NCBI GenBank assembly: GCA_016721905.1 | Contig: JADKHH010000022.1 | Span: 1-16,871, forward strand | DNA: 16,871 bases | Source: Candidatus Opimibacter skivensis | GTDB lineage: Bacteria; Bacteroidota; Bacteroidia; Chitinophagales; Saprospiraceae | Direction of reading: 5' to 3' | Shown here: positions 7,247-15,829 of the stretch, one piece after another | Position numbering within the stretch: position 1 is the first letter of the stretch | Layout of the letters: every line of letters starts with the position of its first letter | Notes under the pieces: generated by a model | Told to the model about the DNA's origin: nothing | What the model saw: the letters and a program-made list of their open reading frames with translations, nothing else | Databases searched by the model: none | Translations under genes and position numbers: made by a program

Positions 7247-10200
7247 AAAAGGGTTACATCTCCGCTATACGTCAGTGTAGTATTGTTGTCCACAAAGGTG
7301 ATTTCCACGACATACACGTACACACCCGGATTCACATATTTTCCATGGGTGAAACCATCCCAGCTACCGGCTCCAGTCGGGCTCGGTAATACCGGTCCTT
7401 CCTGGTGAATAAGGTTGCCCCAGCGATCATAGATTCTGATATAGTTGATGGAGACAACACCAAGTCCCGTAAATATTTTAAACTCATCGTTGCGGCCATC
7501 CCCGTTAGGGCTGAAGACATTGGAATATAGACATCACGCTGGTAATCTACATCAACGTTTATACTCACAGAAGCCTGGCAGCCATTGATATCAGTCACAG
7601 TCCATGTATACAATGCAGGAACTGAATTGAATACCCACGTTCTTCACAGGCCGCGCAGCTCAGGGGCTCCGTAGAGGTCCACAAGGTCATGGCGATAGGA
7701 TTGTCACTCTGTTCGATCGTCCCTGAAATATAGATACTGTCTCCCAGGTCAATGACCGGATTTTCAGGCCGATAGACAGTTCGATCTGATTGGGTTCCAT
7801 GATGATATAGGTACTGTCTGCCGAACATCCCCTGTCATCAAATACGCTAACGATGTAGATGCCTGAAGGAAGCATGACAGGTTCACCCAGGTCAAGTAAC
7901 TCACCACTGTTGATGGTGTAGCTGTAATTACCATTTCCTCCGGTGACATCTGCATCTTCAATCAATAAGACCGTTTCATCTCCGAAACATGCAGGAGGTG
8001 CTACATCAGGCCATACCACCGTGATCGGGGAGGTGAAGTAAGGGTATAAGAAGTAGTATCTAAGCATCCTTCCGGATCTGTCACAGTGACCATATAAGTG
8101 CCTGGTGCAAGATTTGCTGCCTGGTAAGTAGTAGATACAGCCGGGTCCCAGTTGAAGTCATAGCCACCTCCATTTCCCCCTGAAACGTTGAGGGTGATGA
8201 TACCGTCAGAACTATTGCCACAAGAAAGGTTCAATGTCCCTGCTGTATCAATATCTGCAATCAATGTATCAGGTTGTACAATAGTGAAGCTGTCAATGAC
8301 CATGCAGTTTTACTGTCAGTGACTGTGATCACATGGGTACCGGCACTGATCCCACCATTGGAGTGGAAGGGAAGGGCCATTCATCCAGGTATAGGTATAG
8401 GGAGGGGTGTGCCTCCCGAAGCAATCACTTCAAGGAGTCCATCATCATCACCATAACAAGTGACATCGATAGACTGGACAAGATCTATGACAATGGAATC
8501 AGGGGCAAGTATTTCAACTGTATCCCTGTAAAAACATATACCGTCCTGGGATACCGTAAAGATGTTGAGTCCGGGGCAAAGGTTATTGATGTTGAAGAAT
8601 ATCCCTGTATCAGCCATGGGGTTGATTGGATCCCAATATAGCTGGTAATCCAGCGTAGGATCTCCGTCTGATGGAATGATCCTCACTGCTCCATCACATG
8701 TTTCCGGGCAGGACGTACTGTCAATATTGCTAAACATCAGTTGCAGTGCGTTTGGAGCAATCACTTCAAAGCTATCCACCGCTATCGAATCCAATGCATC
8801 AGTGACAGTGACATAATACTTGCCGGGTAGTAATCCGGAATAAATTCCTGATGTGGTAGTATCAGGAAATGACCATATCCACGTCACCGGTGCTGTGGCA
8901 TTGGCAGTATCAACTATGACCGTACCAGTATATGGGCCACCTACGGCCTCTTCTCCACATAAGGGTTGTAATACAGTGATATCAAGGTCTAGTTTCTTGG
9001 TACATTCTATTTGCACTGTATCATTGAGGATACAGAATATAGGGCCGCCAAGGATGACGTCCACACTCAGTGTATCTGTTTCTGTAATGGTAATAGTAGT
9101 AGTCACCTCGCCTGTACTCCACAACACACCAGCGCCTGGAGGAAGGGCTCCACCCTGGAATAATACAGTGACCGTACCTCCTTCACATGGTGTTCCATCG
9201 ATCACAAATGAAATATCCGCTTCTTCATTGTCGTCCCACGAATTGATCACAAATGGTAATGTAGCTGTACAGCCGGAAACATCATCCGTTACGGTCAAGG
9301 TATAGTTGCCCGAATTCAGGTTAAACAAGGTATCTGCATCCTGAAAGCCTGCTCCGGCATCAAGAGTATAGGAGCCTGATCCATTGAGGATCTGAAACCA
9401 TATATCACCGGCAGGGGTTGGAATACAATTGTCAGGGGTTGATCCGACGACAGAGACAAGCATTGGTGTCGGGTCATTGATCGTAAAAGGAATGGAGTCC
9501 GATAGACAACTCCTTCTGAGACGACAGCCATATAGTTACCTGGCGCAAGCGGACTATAGTTGAATGTACCACCGATGCAACATTGGGTGGTGACCTGGAT
9601 TCCATTTTCGAAGATGGTATACGTATAGGATGGGCCGAATACACCATTGGTCCGGCCCCGGATGGAGATACTACCATTGACGCCACCTGCGCAAGGCGGA
9701 TCAGTGACGGTGATATTGGCAGTGATCGTATCAGTGTACCCAATGCTAAAGCTATAGACCGTATCACACTGGGATACATTGTCAGAAATCGTGATCTCGT
9801 AGTCTCCGGGATTGAGCAGCCCTATACTGATACGGTCACTTGATATAGTAAATGGAGTGCCAGTCACATTACCAGAGATAGTATAGTTCCCCATGTCGGG
9901 CGTAGCCCCTGAAAAGAGCAGGCTGATCACTCCGTCCTTGGAGCCAACACATGTCGCATTGATCAGGTTGGTTGTGGTGATGATAAAGGGGTTATCATTT
10001 AAGTAACGACGGTAGTTACTTCACACCCATTGTCATCCTTGACCAGGATGCTGTACATACCGTCAGGAAGACTGGTCACCAATGAAGAATCACCAAGGTT
10101 GCGTATGAATCCGGAACCGGCAAGGTTTGGACCCGGAAAGGCTTTGCCAGATATAGCTGTATGGGGCAGTGCCTGACCGGCTTGATCCACATCGTACCGT

Positions 10201-11067
10201 TCTTGAATTTATAGCATGTAGGGTCTTTAAGGCGTGTAGTGATACTGAGTTCAATGTCCGAGACATCAGTATTGTAGGTCACGGTATTGCCCAAGGCGTC
10301 CGTAAGGAGAATATCATAATTACCTGTCGGAACATTAAGTGTATTGTTTGCCGCCTGCTGCCGGGATAATGACAGGTCCGCCTGGAGTACCGAAACGGTT
10401 TCGATCCAGGTAATCGAGTAGGGAGCACTTCCTCCGTAAGCAGTGATGTCAATCGTACCATTACCTCCTGCAACAGCAGGTCCGCAACTCGTCACAAAGC
10501 CAACGAGGTCGACGGCATTATCAACAGTCATGCAACAATTGACAGAATCTGAAGGTACCTCACCTACGACATCAACAACCTGAAAATCAAAATAGGGGCT
10601 TATCCCTACACAACTTGTAGTTGTAGGGGCACCTATGATTCGAAAACAAATTTCAAACAGGACAGTGCCGTCAGGTTGAGACTCACCTGCAAGAGGGAGT
10701 CCCAATGGGATGACCTTCAGGGCATTGGGCCCGGACAGGTTGAAGTCAGCATTTGCATTGATACTTGGCGAACCTATATTCGAAATCTCAATATAATCCA
10801 GCACACTGCTGTTCCAGAATATCTCAAATTGAAAGATGACTATGTCTGTAAAATTGGTCACCGTTACCGGGATACAGATGGTATCACCCGGCTCACCGTC
10901 AATACAGCCAAAGCTGAATATAACCGGATCAATTCCTTTGGTTGGGGAAGTGACGAGATCTCTGATAGCTACGAGATCATTGAGAGACCTGCCTGAATCG
11001 AAAATCCGGTGAAAATGGTCAGGAGGCAAACCCATTTTCTTATGTTTTTAACATGCAGATTTTCCAT
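7240..11067 (-). CDS. giant T9SS surface protein: cohesin-like domain, SprB-like repeats, type B sorting domain, frameshifted
   Basis: About 1,275 residues after frame correction. Start at 11067: MENLHVKNIRKWVCLL followed by TIFTGFSIQA is a typical signal peptide; a frame change near 10990 joins it to the mature part. At about 10924-10490 lies a cohesin-like domain (GEPGDTICIPVTVTNF, FQFEIFWNSSVLDYIEI, DGTVLFEICFRI). About eleven SprB-like repeats of 70-100 residues follow (10500 to 7770), with the recurring pattern C..G.DG.I.....GG..PYTYTW......L..G.Y.VTVTD..GC; good examples are near 8480-8310 and 8270-8060. An Ig-like stretch (VYTWTVTDINGCQASVSI) precedes the C-terminal domain, NVFSPNGDGRNDEF ... 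IRIYDRWGNLI ... GSWDGFTHGKYVNPGVYVYVVEI ... TLLK, a type B sorting signal (7530-7240). Frame changes fall at about 10150, 10004, 9500, 8385, 8350, 8300, 8035, 7765, 7630 and 7522. Known: SprB repeats occur in mobile adhesins of gliding Bacteroidota. Inferred: surface adhesin or scaffold. No dockerin domain is seen in the window. Confidence 0.87.
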
Positions 11068-11259
11068 TCAGGGGTAATAGTATTAGTTTTTTCTATAATA
11101 TGTTCGCGCAAAAATAGCGTTTCAAATCGGGTTTACGGTCGGGGTTTTCATTTAATTTTATAAAGGAGAGGGTTTAATTAAGATTCCTTTTTATCAGGAA
11201 TGGCTGCCTGAGGGCAGGACGATATGTTAACGACCATTGGATTATCATTAGTATACCCA
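11068..11259. other. AT-rich intergenic region between hutI and the giant surface protein
   Basis: This region holds the promoter candidate at 11109-11116. It also contains two short hairpins that leftward hutI transcripts would form: CTGCC-TGAG-GGCAG at 11204-11217 and ATTCCT/AGGAAT at 11183-11201. Neither has a convincing U-tract, so a hutI terminator is only possible here. Confidence 0.45.
11109..11116 (-). promoter_or_regulatory. candidate -7 element TATTTTTG
   Basis: It matches TAnnTTTG on the minus strand, about 42 bases upstream of the signal-peptide ATG at 11067. This supports that start over the ATG at 11035. No -33 TTTG is evident. Confidence 0.45.
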
Positions 11260-12495
11260 TTAGATAATTTTTCCGCCCAGGATGACTTTGTCAATCCAGC
11301 TGGCCCCGAAAGTATAAGGCAGGTAATCGATTCCTGATACTGGCTTGGTAATGAGCAGGTTGGCTAATTTTGAAGGAGTAATACTTCCAGTATGGTGGCC
11401 AAGTTCTATAGCTGCGGCGCCATTGATCGTCAGGGCATTGAGGCCTTCAGCCGGGAGCATCTTGAGCTTGATGCACGCCAGGGAAAGGATAAAGGACATG
11501 TTACCGCTGGGAGACGAGCCTGGATTATAATCGCTGGCCAGTGCTACACACAGGTTGTGCTCCATCATTTTTCGGGCCGGAGCATAAGGCAAGCCCAGAA
11601 AGAATGCGGTTGAAGGGAGGATTGTAGCTATGGTGTCACTTGAGGCCAGTGCTGCAATCTCCTCAGGTCCAGTGTATTCAAGATGATCCACAGAGACCGC
11701 TTTATGTTTTACTCCAACCTGTATACCACCAGAATAGTCAAGCTCATTTGCATGTATTTTGGTTTCAGCCCATACCTGGCTCCGGCAGCCAGTATCCGGT
11801 CTGTTTCCTCTACAGTGTAAAATCCTTTATCACAAAAGACATCAATGTAATCCGCCAGTCCCTCCTCCGCGATCTGCGGGAGCATTACATCCGTGAGCAA
11901 ACGCAGATATTCAGGACGGTTCATCTTGAAAGCCGCCGGCATAGCATGGGCACCGAGGAAGTTGGCCTTGATAGGGATCAGGTTGAGTTCCTTGCCTTCG
12001 GATCACCCCTGAGCATTTTTATTTCACTCTCGGGAGTCAATCCATACCCACTCTTGATTTCAATAGCCCCGGTACCCATCTGCATCACCTCGAGCAACCT
12101 GACATAAGCATGGTCAAAGGAAATCCTCTGAAGCGGCATTAAGCCTTGCAGCAGAATTCAGGATTCCACCACCTCGCTCAGCAATCTGCTCATAGCTCAA
12201 TCCTTTGATGCGGTCGACAAATTCACTTTCCCGCCAGGCAGCAAACACAAGATGTGTGGCTGTCCGCGAAGGCAGGCAGGACAATTCTACCTGTACAGTC
12301 GATGACCTCATCTGCACGTTCTACGCTACAGTCTGCATCTGCCCCAAACCGGGTGATGATGCCATCCTCAGCAAGCAGGTATGCATTTTCGATCGTAGCT
12401 AATTTTCCCATTTCCAGACCTTTAAGCCGGGTAGTCCCTGGAGGTAAAATACCTGCCAAAGTGGAAATGCGCCTTAGAAGAATTGATTTTGCCAA
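11260..12495 (-). CDS. hutI: imidazolonepropionase (histidine degradation), frameshifted
   Basis: This metal-dependent amidohydrolase hydrolyses 4-imidazolone-5-propionate to N-formimino-glutamate in histidine catabolism, in the cytoplasm. Seen after frame correction: the N-terminus LLRRISTLAGILPPGTTRLKG, the metal-site strand VLPAFADSHTH, and FAAWRESEF. Next come GIEIKSGYGLTPESEIKML-like sequence near 12040, FLGAHA near 11950, KIHANELDYSGG near 11750, and the C-terminal SDYNPGSSPSGNMSF and ALTINGAAAIELG. The frame changes at about 12240, 12115, 12000 and 11750. The span encodes about 412 residues, the usual length. No ATG exists before the conserved N-terminus; the first start codon is TTG at 12495, just after a TACCTTTG promoter element. 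No hutH, hutU or hutG is in the window, so the gene stands alone here between an unrelated SPOR-protein gene and the surface protein. Confidence 0.92.
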
Positions 12496-12515
12496 TGCAA
12501 TTGGATATATGCCAG

Positions 12516-12523
12516 CAAAGGTA
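12516..12523 (-). promoter_or_regulatory. candidate -7 element TACCTTTG for hutI
   Basis: A TAnnTTTG match on the minus strand, 20 bases before the TTG start of hutI. It gives a short leader and supports the TTG start. No -33 element is clear. Confidence 0.45.
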
Positions 12524-12543
12524 TCCTGCTTAGGCCAATAAAT

Positions 12544-12575
12544 GAAAAAGCAGGAATGTTGATTCCTGCTTTTTC
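12544..12575. terminator. bidirectional intrinsic terminator
   Basis: Perfect 14-bp stem GAAAAAGCAGGAAT / ATTCCTGCTTTTTC with a GTTG loop. It follows the thioredoxin-SPOR gene (stop at 12606), whose leftward transcript would end here, ahead of the hutI promoter. Confidence 0.88.
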
Positions 12576-12605
12576 AGATTTATAATATCGGGGGGGACGG
12601 TATTC

Positions 12606-13416
12606 TTAAAGGTCTGTCACTTTCTTTATTGAAGCCTTCATGCCAGCTCCTGTTAATGCTTGTAGTTGTTTGTTTGCTTCGGCCTCAGAGACAAAGGATC
12701 CGGAAATCACCCGGTAAAAGGTAGTGCCGTTCTGAACGGTGGTTTTAATACTGTGGCTCAAATCCTTTTACCTTGAGGTCTGTCACCAGTTTCGAGGCAT
12801 TGGCTTCGGAACCGAAATATCCGGCCTGGAGGACAAAGCCTGGAGCAAGCGTTTCCACAACAGGTGTTGCCATGGAAGGAGCAGCAGGTTTGGTTTCTAC
12901 AGGTGAAGCAGGTGCTACTTGGACGGGCTCTTTAACTGTTGTAGCCACAGGAGCAGATGTGCTTGATCCTGAAGGTGTTGTTGACGCCGGAGAGGCTTTG
13001 AAAACCGGTATAGGTTTAGCCTCCGGTTTAGGTTCTTGTGCCACTGCAGGCGTTTCAGGCCTGACGTGTGGATTCTTCCATTCCCCTGCCCATTTTTGTT
13101 TCAGATTGCCAGCAGCATCAAGAATAGCCCAGGATGGAGCAGAGTTTAATCCGTATTTGTCCATGATGACTGCCCCATCAAAATCCTGCATGTCCACCAG
13201 GGTGGAGATAAAGATTTTAGTGCCTACCTGATCTTTTTCAAAATTGGCCCATGCCGCGTCGCATTCGACACATGATTTCTTGGAAAAGAAGATCAGCAGG
13301 TCCTTCTGAGAGTTTTTGGACGCCTCCTTGGCTGCGAGGTAGGAAGGGTAGAAATTTGGCGTTTTAGGGGTGGCAATGTTCAAAAAGAACACCAGGGAAA
13401 GAAGGTATAGATTCAT
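12606..13416 (-). CDS. secreted thioredoxin-like protein with C-terminal SPOR domain, frameshifted
   Basis: About 270 residues. Seen: a hydrophobic N-terminal segment (MNLYLLSLVFFLNIA) consistent with a signal peptide. Residues 25-115 form a thioredoxin-like region with CxxC in FFSKKSCVECDAAWANF and the cis-Pro-like SAPSWAILDAAG. A Pro/Ala/Thr/Glu-rich linker of about 80 residues follows. The last 75 residues form a SPOR domain: FVLQAGYFGSEANASKLV, then after a frame change near 12750 NGTTFYRVISGSFVSEAEA and KASIKKVTDL. SPOR domains bind denuded peptidoglycan, and thioredoxin-like folds with CxxC act in disulfide chemistry, so the fusion suggests a cell-wall-anchored periplasmic redox protein; that role is inferred. 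The start at 13416 gives the signal peptide. It is transcribed divergently from fabH, 171 bases away. Confidence 0.85.
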
Positions 13417-13587
13417 GATATTAAAGTTAAGCGTAATTTATAAATACTTGTAAACTATATTATTAATCAACAAAAACCGTACCAATTCCCGAAACCAGGC
13501 AGGCCAAGTGGACGAATACCTAAACCGTTAAGATTCAATGGGAGATGTATAGAATTGCCTACCTTCGCCGTCCTAAAATTTCATCCG
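13417..13587. other. divergent AT-rich intergenic region
   Basis: 171 bases between the SPOR-protein gene and fabH. The left half is very AT-rich (13430-13475) and could hold promoters for both directions, but no exact TAnnTTTG element is found on either strand. A TTG start at 13555, in frame with fabH, would add 11 residues; I prefer the ATG at 13588. Confidence 0.4.
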
Positions 13588-14571
13588 ATGTCCCAAATTC
13601 GTGCTGCCATCAAAGGCGTTTACGGTTATATCCCTGAAGATGTCCTGACCAATAAAGCCCTCGAGACCCTGGTCGATACCAATGATGAGTGGATTAAAGC
13701 CCGTACCGGCATAGAAGAGCGCACATCCTACGCGATCCGGAAAAAGCCACTTCTTACATGGCTACCGAAGCTGTTCTTGGATTGCTTAAGAAAACAGGCT
13801 TATCCCCATTGATATTGATTTGCTGATCTGTGCATCAGTAACTCCTGATTATTTCTTTCCCGATACAGGTACCCTTATCGCCTATAATATTGGCGCAAAG
13901 AATGCCTTTGCCTATGATATCCAGCCGCCTGTTCCGGATTCCTTTTTTCAGCTACTACAGGGGCTAAGTTTGTTGAGTCCGGCGCCTACAAGAATGTGAT
14001 TGTGGTCGGCGCGGACAAGATGTCTTCTATTACTGACTATACAGACCGGGCTACCTGCATCTTATTTGGTGATGCTGCCGGCGCTATCTTGTTGCAACCA
14101 AGTGACAAAGGCTATGGCCTTCAGGATTCCTGGATGCGGGTTGATGGTGTAGGAGCCGAATTCCTACATATGAAGGGTGGAGGATCTAAGAATCCACCAA
14201 CGCACGAGACCGTAGATAAAAAATGGCATTATCTCTTCCAGGATGGAAAGCCGGTATTCAAGGCTGCTGTCAAGGGAATGGCTGAAGCCGTCAGTGAGAT
14301 TATGAAGCGCAACAACCTGGGTCCTGATGATATCACTTATGTGGTGCCTCACCAGGCCAACCTCCGGATCATACAGGCAGTAGCAGATTATCTCAAGTTC
14401 CCAATGGAGAAGGTGATGGTCAATATCCAGAAGTACGGTAATACCACTTCGGCCACCATCCCCTTGCCTATGGGAATGGGAGGACAAGCTCAAACCCGGG
14501 GACAAAATCATCCTCACTTCCTTTGGCGGAGGATATACCTGGGAGTAAGTCTCTGGACCTGGGCATACTGA
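13588..14571 (+). CDS. fabH: beta-ketoacyl-ACP synthase III, frameshifted
   Basis: FabH condenses acetyl-CoA (or a branched acyl-CoA) with malonyl-ACP to start fatty-acid synthesis. Seen after frame correction: the N-terminus IRAAIKGVYGYIPEDVLTN with DTNDEWIKARTGIEER, then LICASVTPDYFFPDTG. The catalytic-Cys motif is IQAACSGFLFS (Cys codon TGT at 13930-13932), which appears only when a missing G near 13924 is restored. Then come GDAAGAILL, the His motif VPHQANLRI, the Asn motif YGNTTSATIPL and the C-terminal SFGGGYTWG. The frame changes at about 13722, 13805, 13924, 14468 and 14543, the last two cancelling each other. The span gives about 328 residues, the family length. All three catalytic residues (Cys, His, Asn) are present. 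It is the first gene of a rightward cluster with efp, accB and accC. Substrate preference cannot be read here. Confidence 0.95.
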
Positions 14572-14622
14572 TCCATATTGGCTGGCTTATTTGTAAAAGG
14601 AAATTTGGCGTCCAAAAAGCCC

Positions 14623-14630
14623 TATATTTG
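14623..14630 (+). promoter_or_regulatory. candidate -7 element TATATTTG for efp-accB-accC
   Basis: A perfect TAnnTTTG match in the 97-base gap between fabH and efp, 39 bases before the efp ATG. A TTTG lies 15 bases upstream, slightly close for a -33 element. It suggests that efp, accB and accC can be transcribed independently of fabH. Confidence 0.5.
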
Positions 14631-14668
14631 CCCCCTCATTTTATGACCTTTCTCTAACAGCGTATTTT

Positions 14669-15229
14669 ATGGCTACTACTGCAGACATCAAAAAGGACTC
14701 TGCCTTGAATTTAATAATGATATTTTTTATATAGTTGACTTTCAGCATGTTAAGCCAGGCAAGGGCAACGCCTTCGTCAGGACAAAGCTGAAAGCCTCAC
14801 CACCGGTAAGGTTGTGACAATACCTTCCAATCCGGTCATACCATCAATGATGTTCGGGTGGAGCGTCGCAAATTTCAGTTCCTATACAAGGATGACATGG
14901 GCTATAATTTCATGAACAATGAAACCTATGAGCAGGTCAGTGTCCAGGAATCGATGATCGACAATGCCAACCTGATGAAAGAGGGGCTTGAAGTGGAAAT
15001 CCTTATTCATGCTGCGCTGGAAACACCGCTCTCTGTCGAATTACCCCAATATGTTATCTTGGAGGTGACTTACACCGAACCAGGATTACGTGGCGATACG
15101 GCAACTAACACCTTGAAAGCCGCCACGGTTGAAACTGGTGCTGAAGTGAGGGTACCACTGTTTATAGATGCAGGAGAAAAGGTAAAGATCGACACCGCTA
15201 CCGGTAATTATGTTGAACGGGCTAAATAA
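14669..15229 (+). CDS. efp: translation elongation factor P, frameshifted
   Basis: EF-P binds the ribosome between the P and E sites and relieves stalling at polyproline. Seen: MATTADIKKG at 14669. After restoring single bases near 14696, 14787 and 14813, the sequence reads LCLEFNNDIFYIVDFQHVKPG-KGNAFVRTKL, then TFQSGHTINDVRV. The remainder is in one frame from 14858: ERRKFQFLYKDDMGYNFM, then VELPQYVILEVTYTEPGLRGDTA and the C-terminal GNYVERAK. The loop tip PGKGNA carries Lys at the position modified in E. coli-type EF-P; whether it is modified here is unknown. The reconstructed length, about 188 residues, is standard. The ATG start is certain from the conserved N-terminus. It lies 9 bases ahead of accB, clearly the same transcript. 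Confidence 0.95.
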
Positions 15230-15238
15230 CCATTAGAT

Positions 15239-15760
15239 ATGGATTCAAAGGAAATACAAGAGTTACTCAAGCTGATCAATCGCCTGGAACTTGCTGAATT
15301 CAAATACAAGGAGGGAGACCTTCAGTTTTCAGTGAGGACAAAATATTTCACGAGCTCCCGCTCAGGCCAGGAGATGATGCCTTCTTATGTTTCAATGCCA
15401 GCTCCTGCTCCGGTGGTTCATGCACCGGCTGCTCCATCTGCGCCGGCAGCTAAATCCGCTGCTGATAATGAAGGCGAAGGCGGTACTTCAGCTCCTACTG
15501 CTCCCGCAAAAGATAACCTGATCGAAATCAGGTCTCCGATTGTTGGTACATTCTACCGTTCTGCATCTCCTGATAAACCTGTTTATGTCAAGCCAGGGGA
15601 TACTATTGAGGTAGGTACAGTCGTCTGTATCGTGGAAGCTATGAAGTTGTTCAACGAGATAGAATCAGAAGTAGCCGGAAGGTGGTCAAGATCGTGGTGG
15701 AGGATGCTTCTCCTGTTGAGTACGACCAATTACTCTTCCCTCATTGATCCGAACGGATAA
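15239..15760 (+). CDS. accB: biotin carboxyl carrier protein of acetyl-CoA carboxylase
   Basis: BCCP carries biotin between the carboxylase and transferase half-reactions that make malonyl-CoA. Seen: an N-terminal helix (MDSKEIQELLKLINRLELAEFKYKEGDLQ), a Pro/Ala-rich linker at residues about 55-95, and the biotinyl domain. That domain has IRSPIVGTFYRSASPD, YVKPGDTIEVGTVVCIVEAMKLFNEIE (biotin on the Lys of EAMK) and a C-terminal strand. Between about 15680 and 15741 the frame is displaced: one missing base and one extra base cancel, so the stop at 15760 is right. The correct end reads VVKIVVEDASPVEYDQLLFLIDPNG. The length of 173 residues is typical. It follows efp by 9 bases and precedes accC by 69 bases. 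Confidence 0.95.
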   Translation: MDSKEIQELLKLINRLELAEFKYKEGDLQFSVRTKYFTSSRSGQEMMPSYVSMPAPAPVVHAPAAPSAPAAKSAADNEGEGGTSAPTAPAKDNLIEIRSPIVGTFYRSASPDKPVYVKPGDTIEVGTVVCIVEAMKLFNEIESEVAGRWSRSWWRMLLLLSTTNYSSLIDPNG

Positions 15761-15781
15761 GCAGATATCATCAGGGGTAGA

Positions 15782-15797
15782 GCAGGTATTGTCCTGC
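15782..15797 (+). other. small hairpin in the accB-accC gap
   Basis: GCAGG-TATTGT-CCTGC lies 21 bases after the accB stop and 32 bases before the accC start. There is no U-tract, so it is more likely an RNA-stability or processing element, or chance, than a terminator. Confidence 0.35.
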
Positions 15798-15829
15798 CCA
15801 TTAGATTATTTTAAACCAGATCATTGCGG

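Noticed and set aside
8853..9305. Long plus-strand open frame (150 codons) opposite the SprB-repeat gene
   Set aside because: It is antisense to a well-supported coding region, with Thr/Ser/Val-rich composition that mirrors the repeats.
7240..11067. Several separate small genes in the SprB-repeat region
   Set aside because: Consecutive pieces join repeat to repeat across single-base shifts and share one signal peptide and one sorting domain, so they are one gene.
11256..15810. The string CCATTAGAT near 11257, 15231 and 15799 as a dispersed regulatory motif
   Set aside because: Nine bases in an AT-rich context with unrelated positions relative to genes; three occurrences are not convincing.
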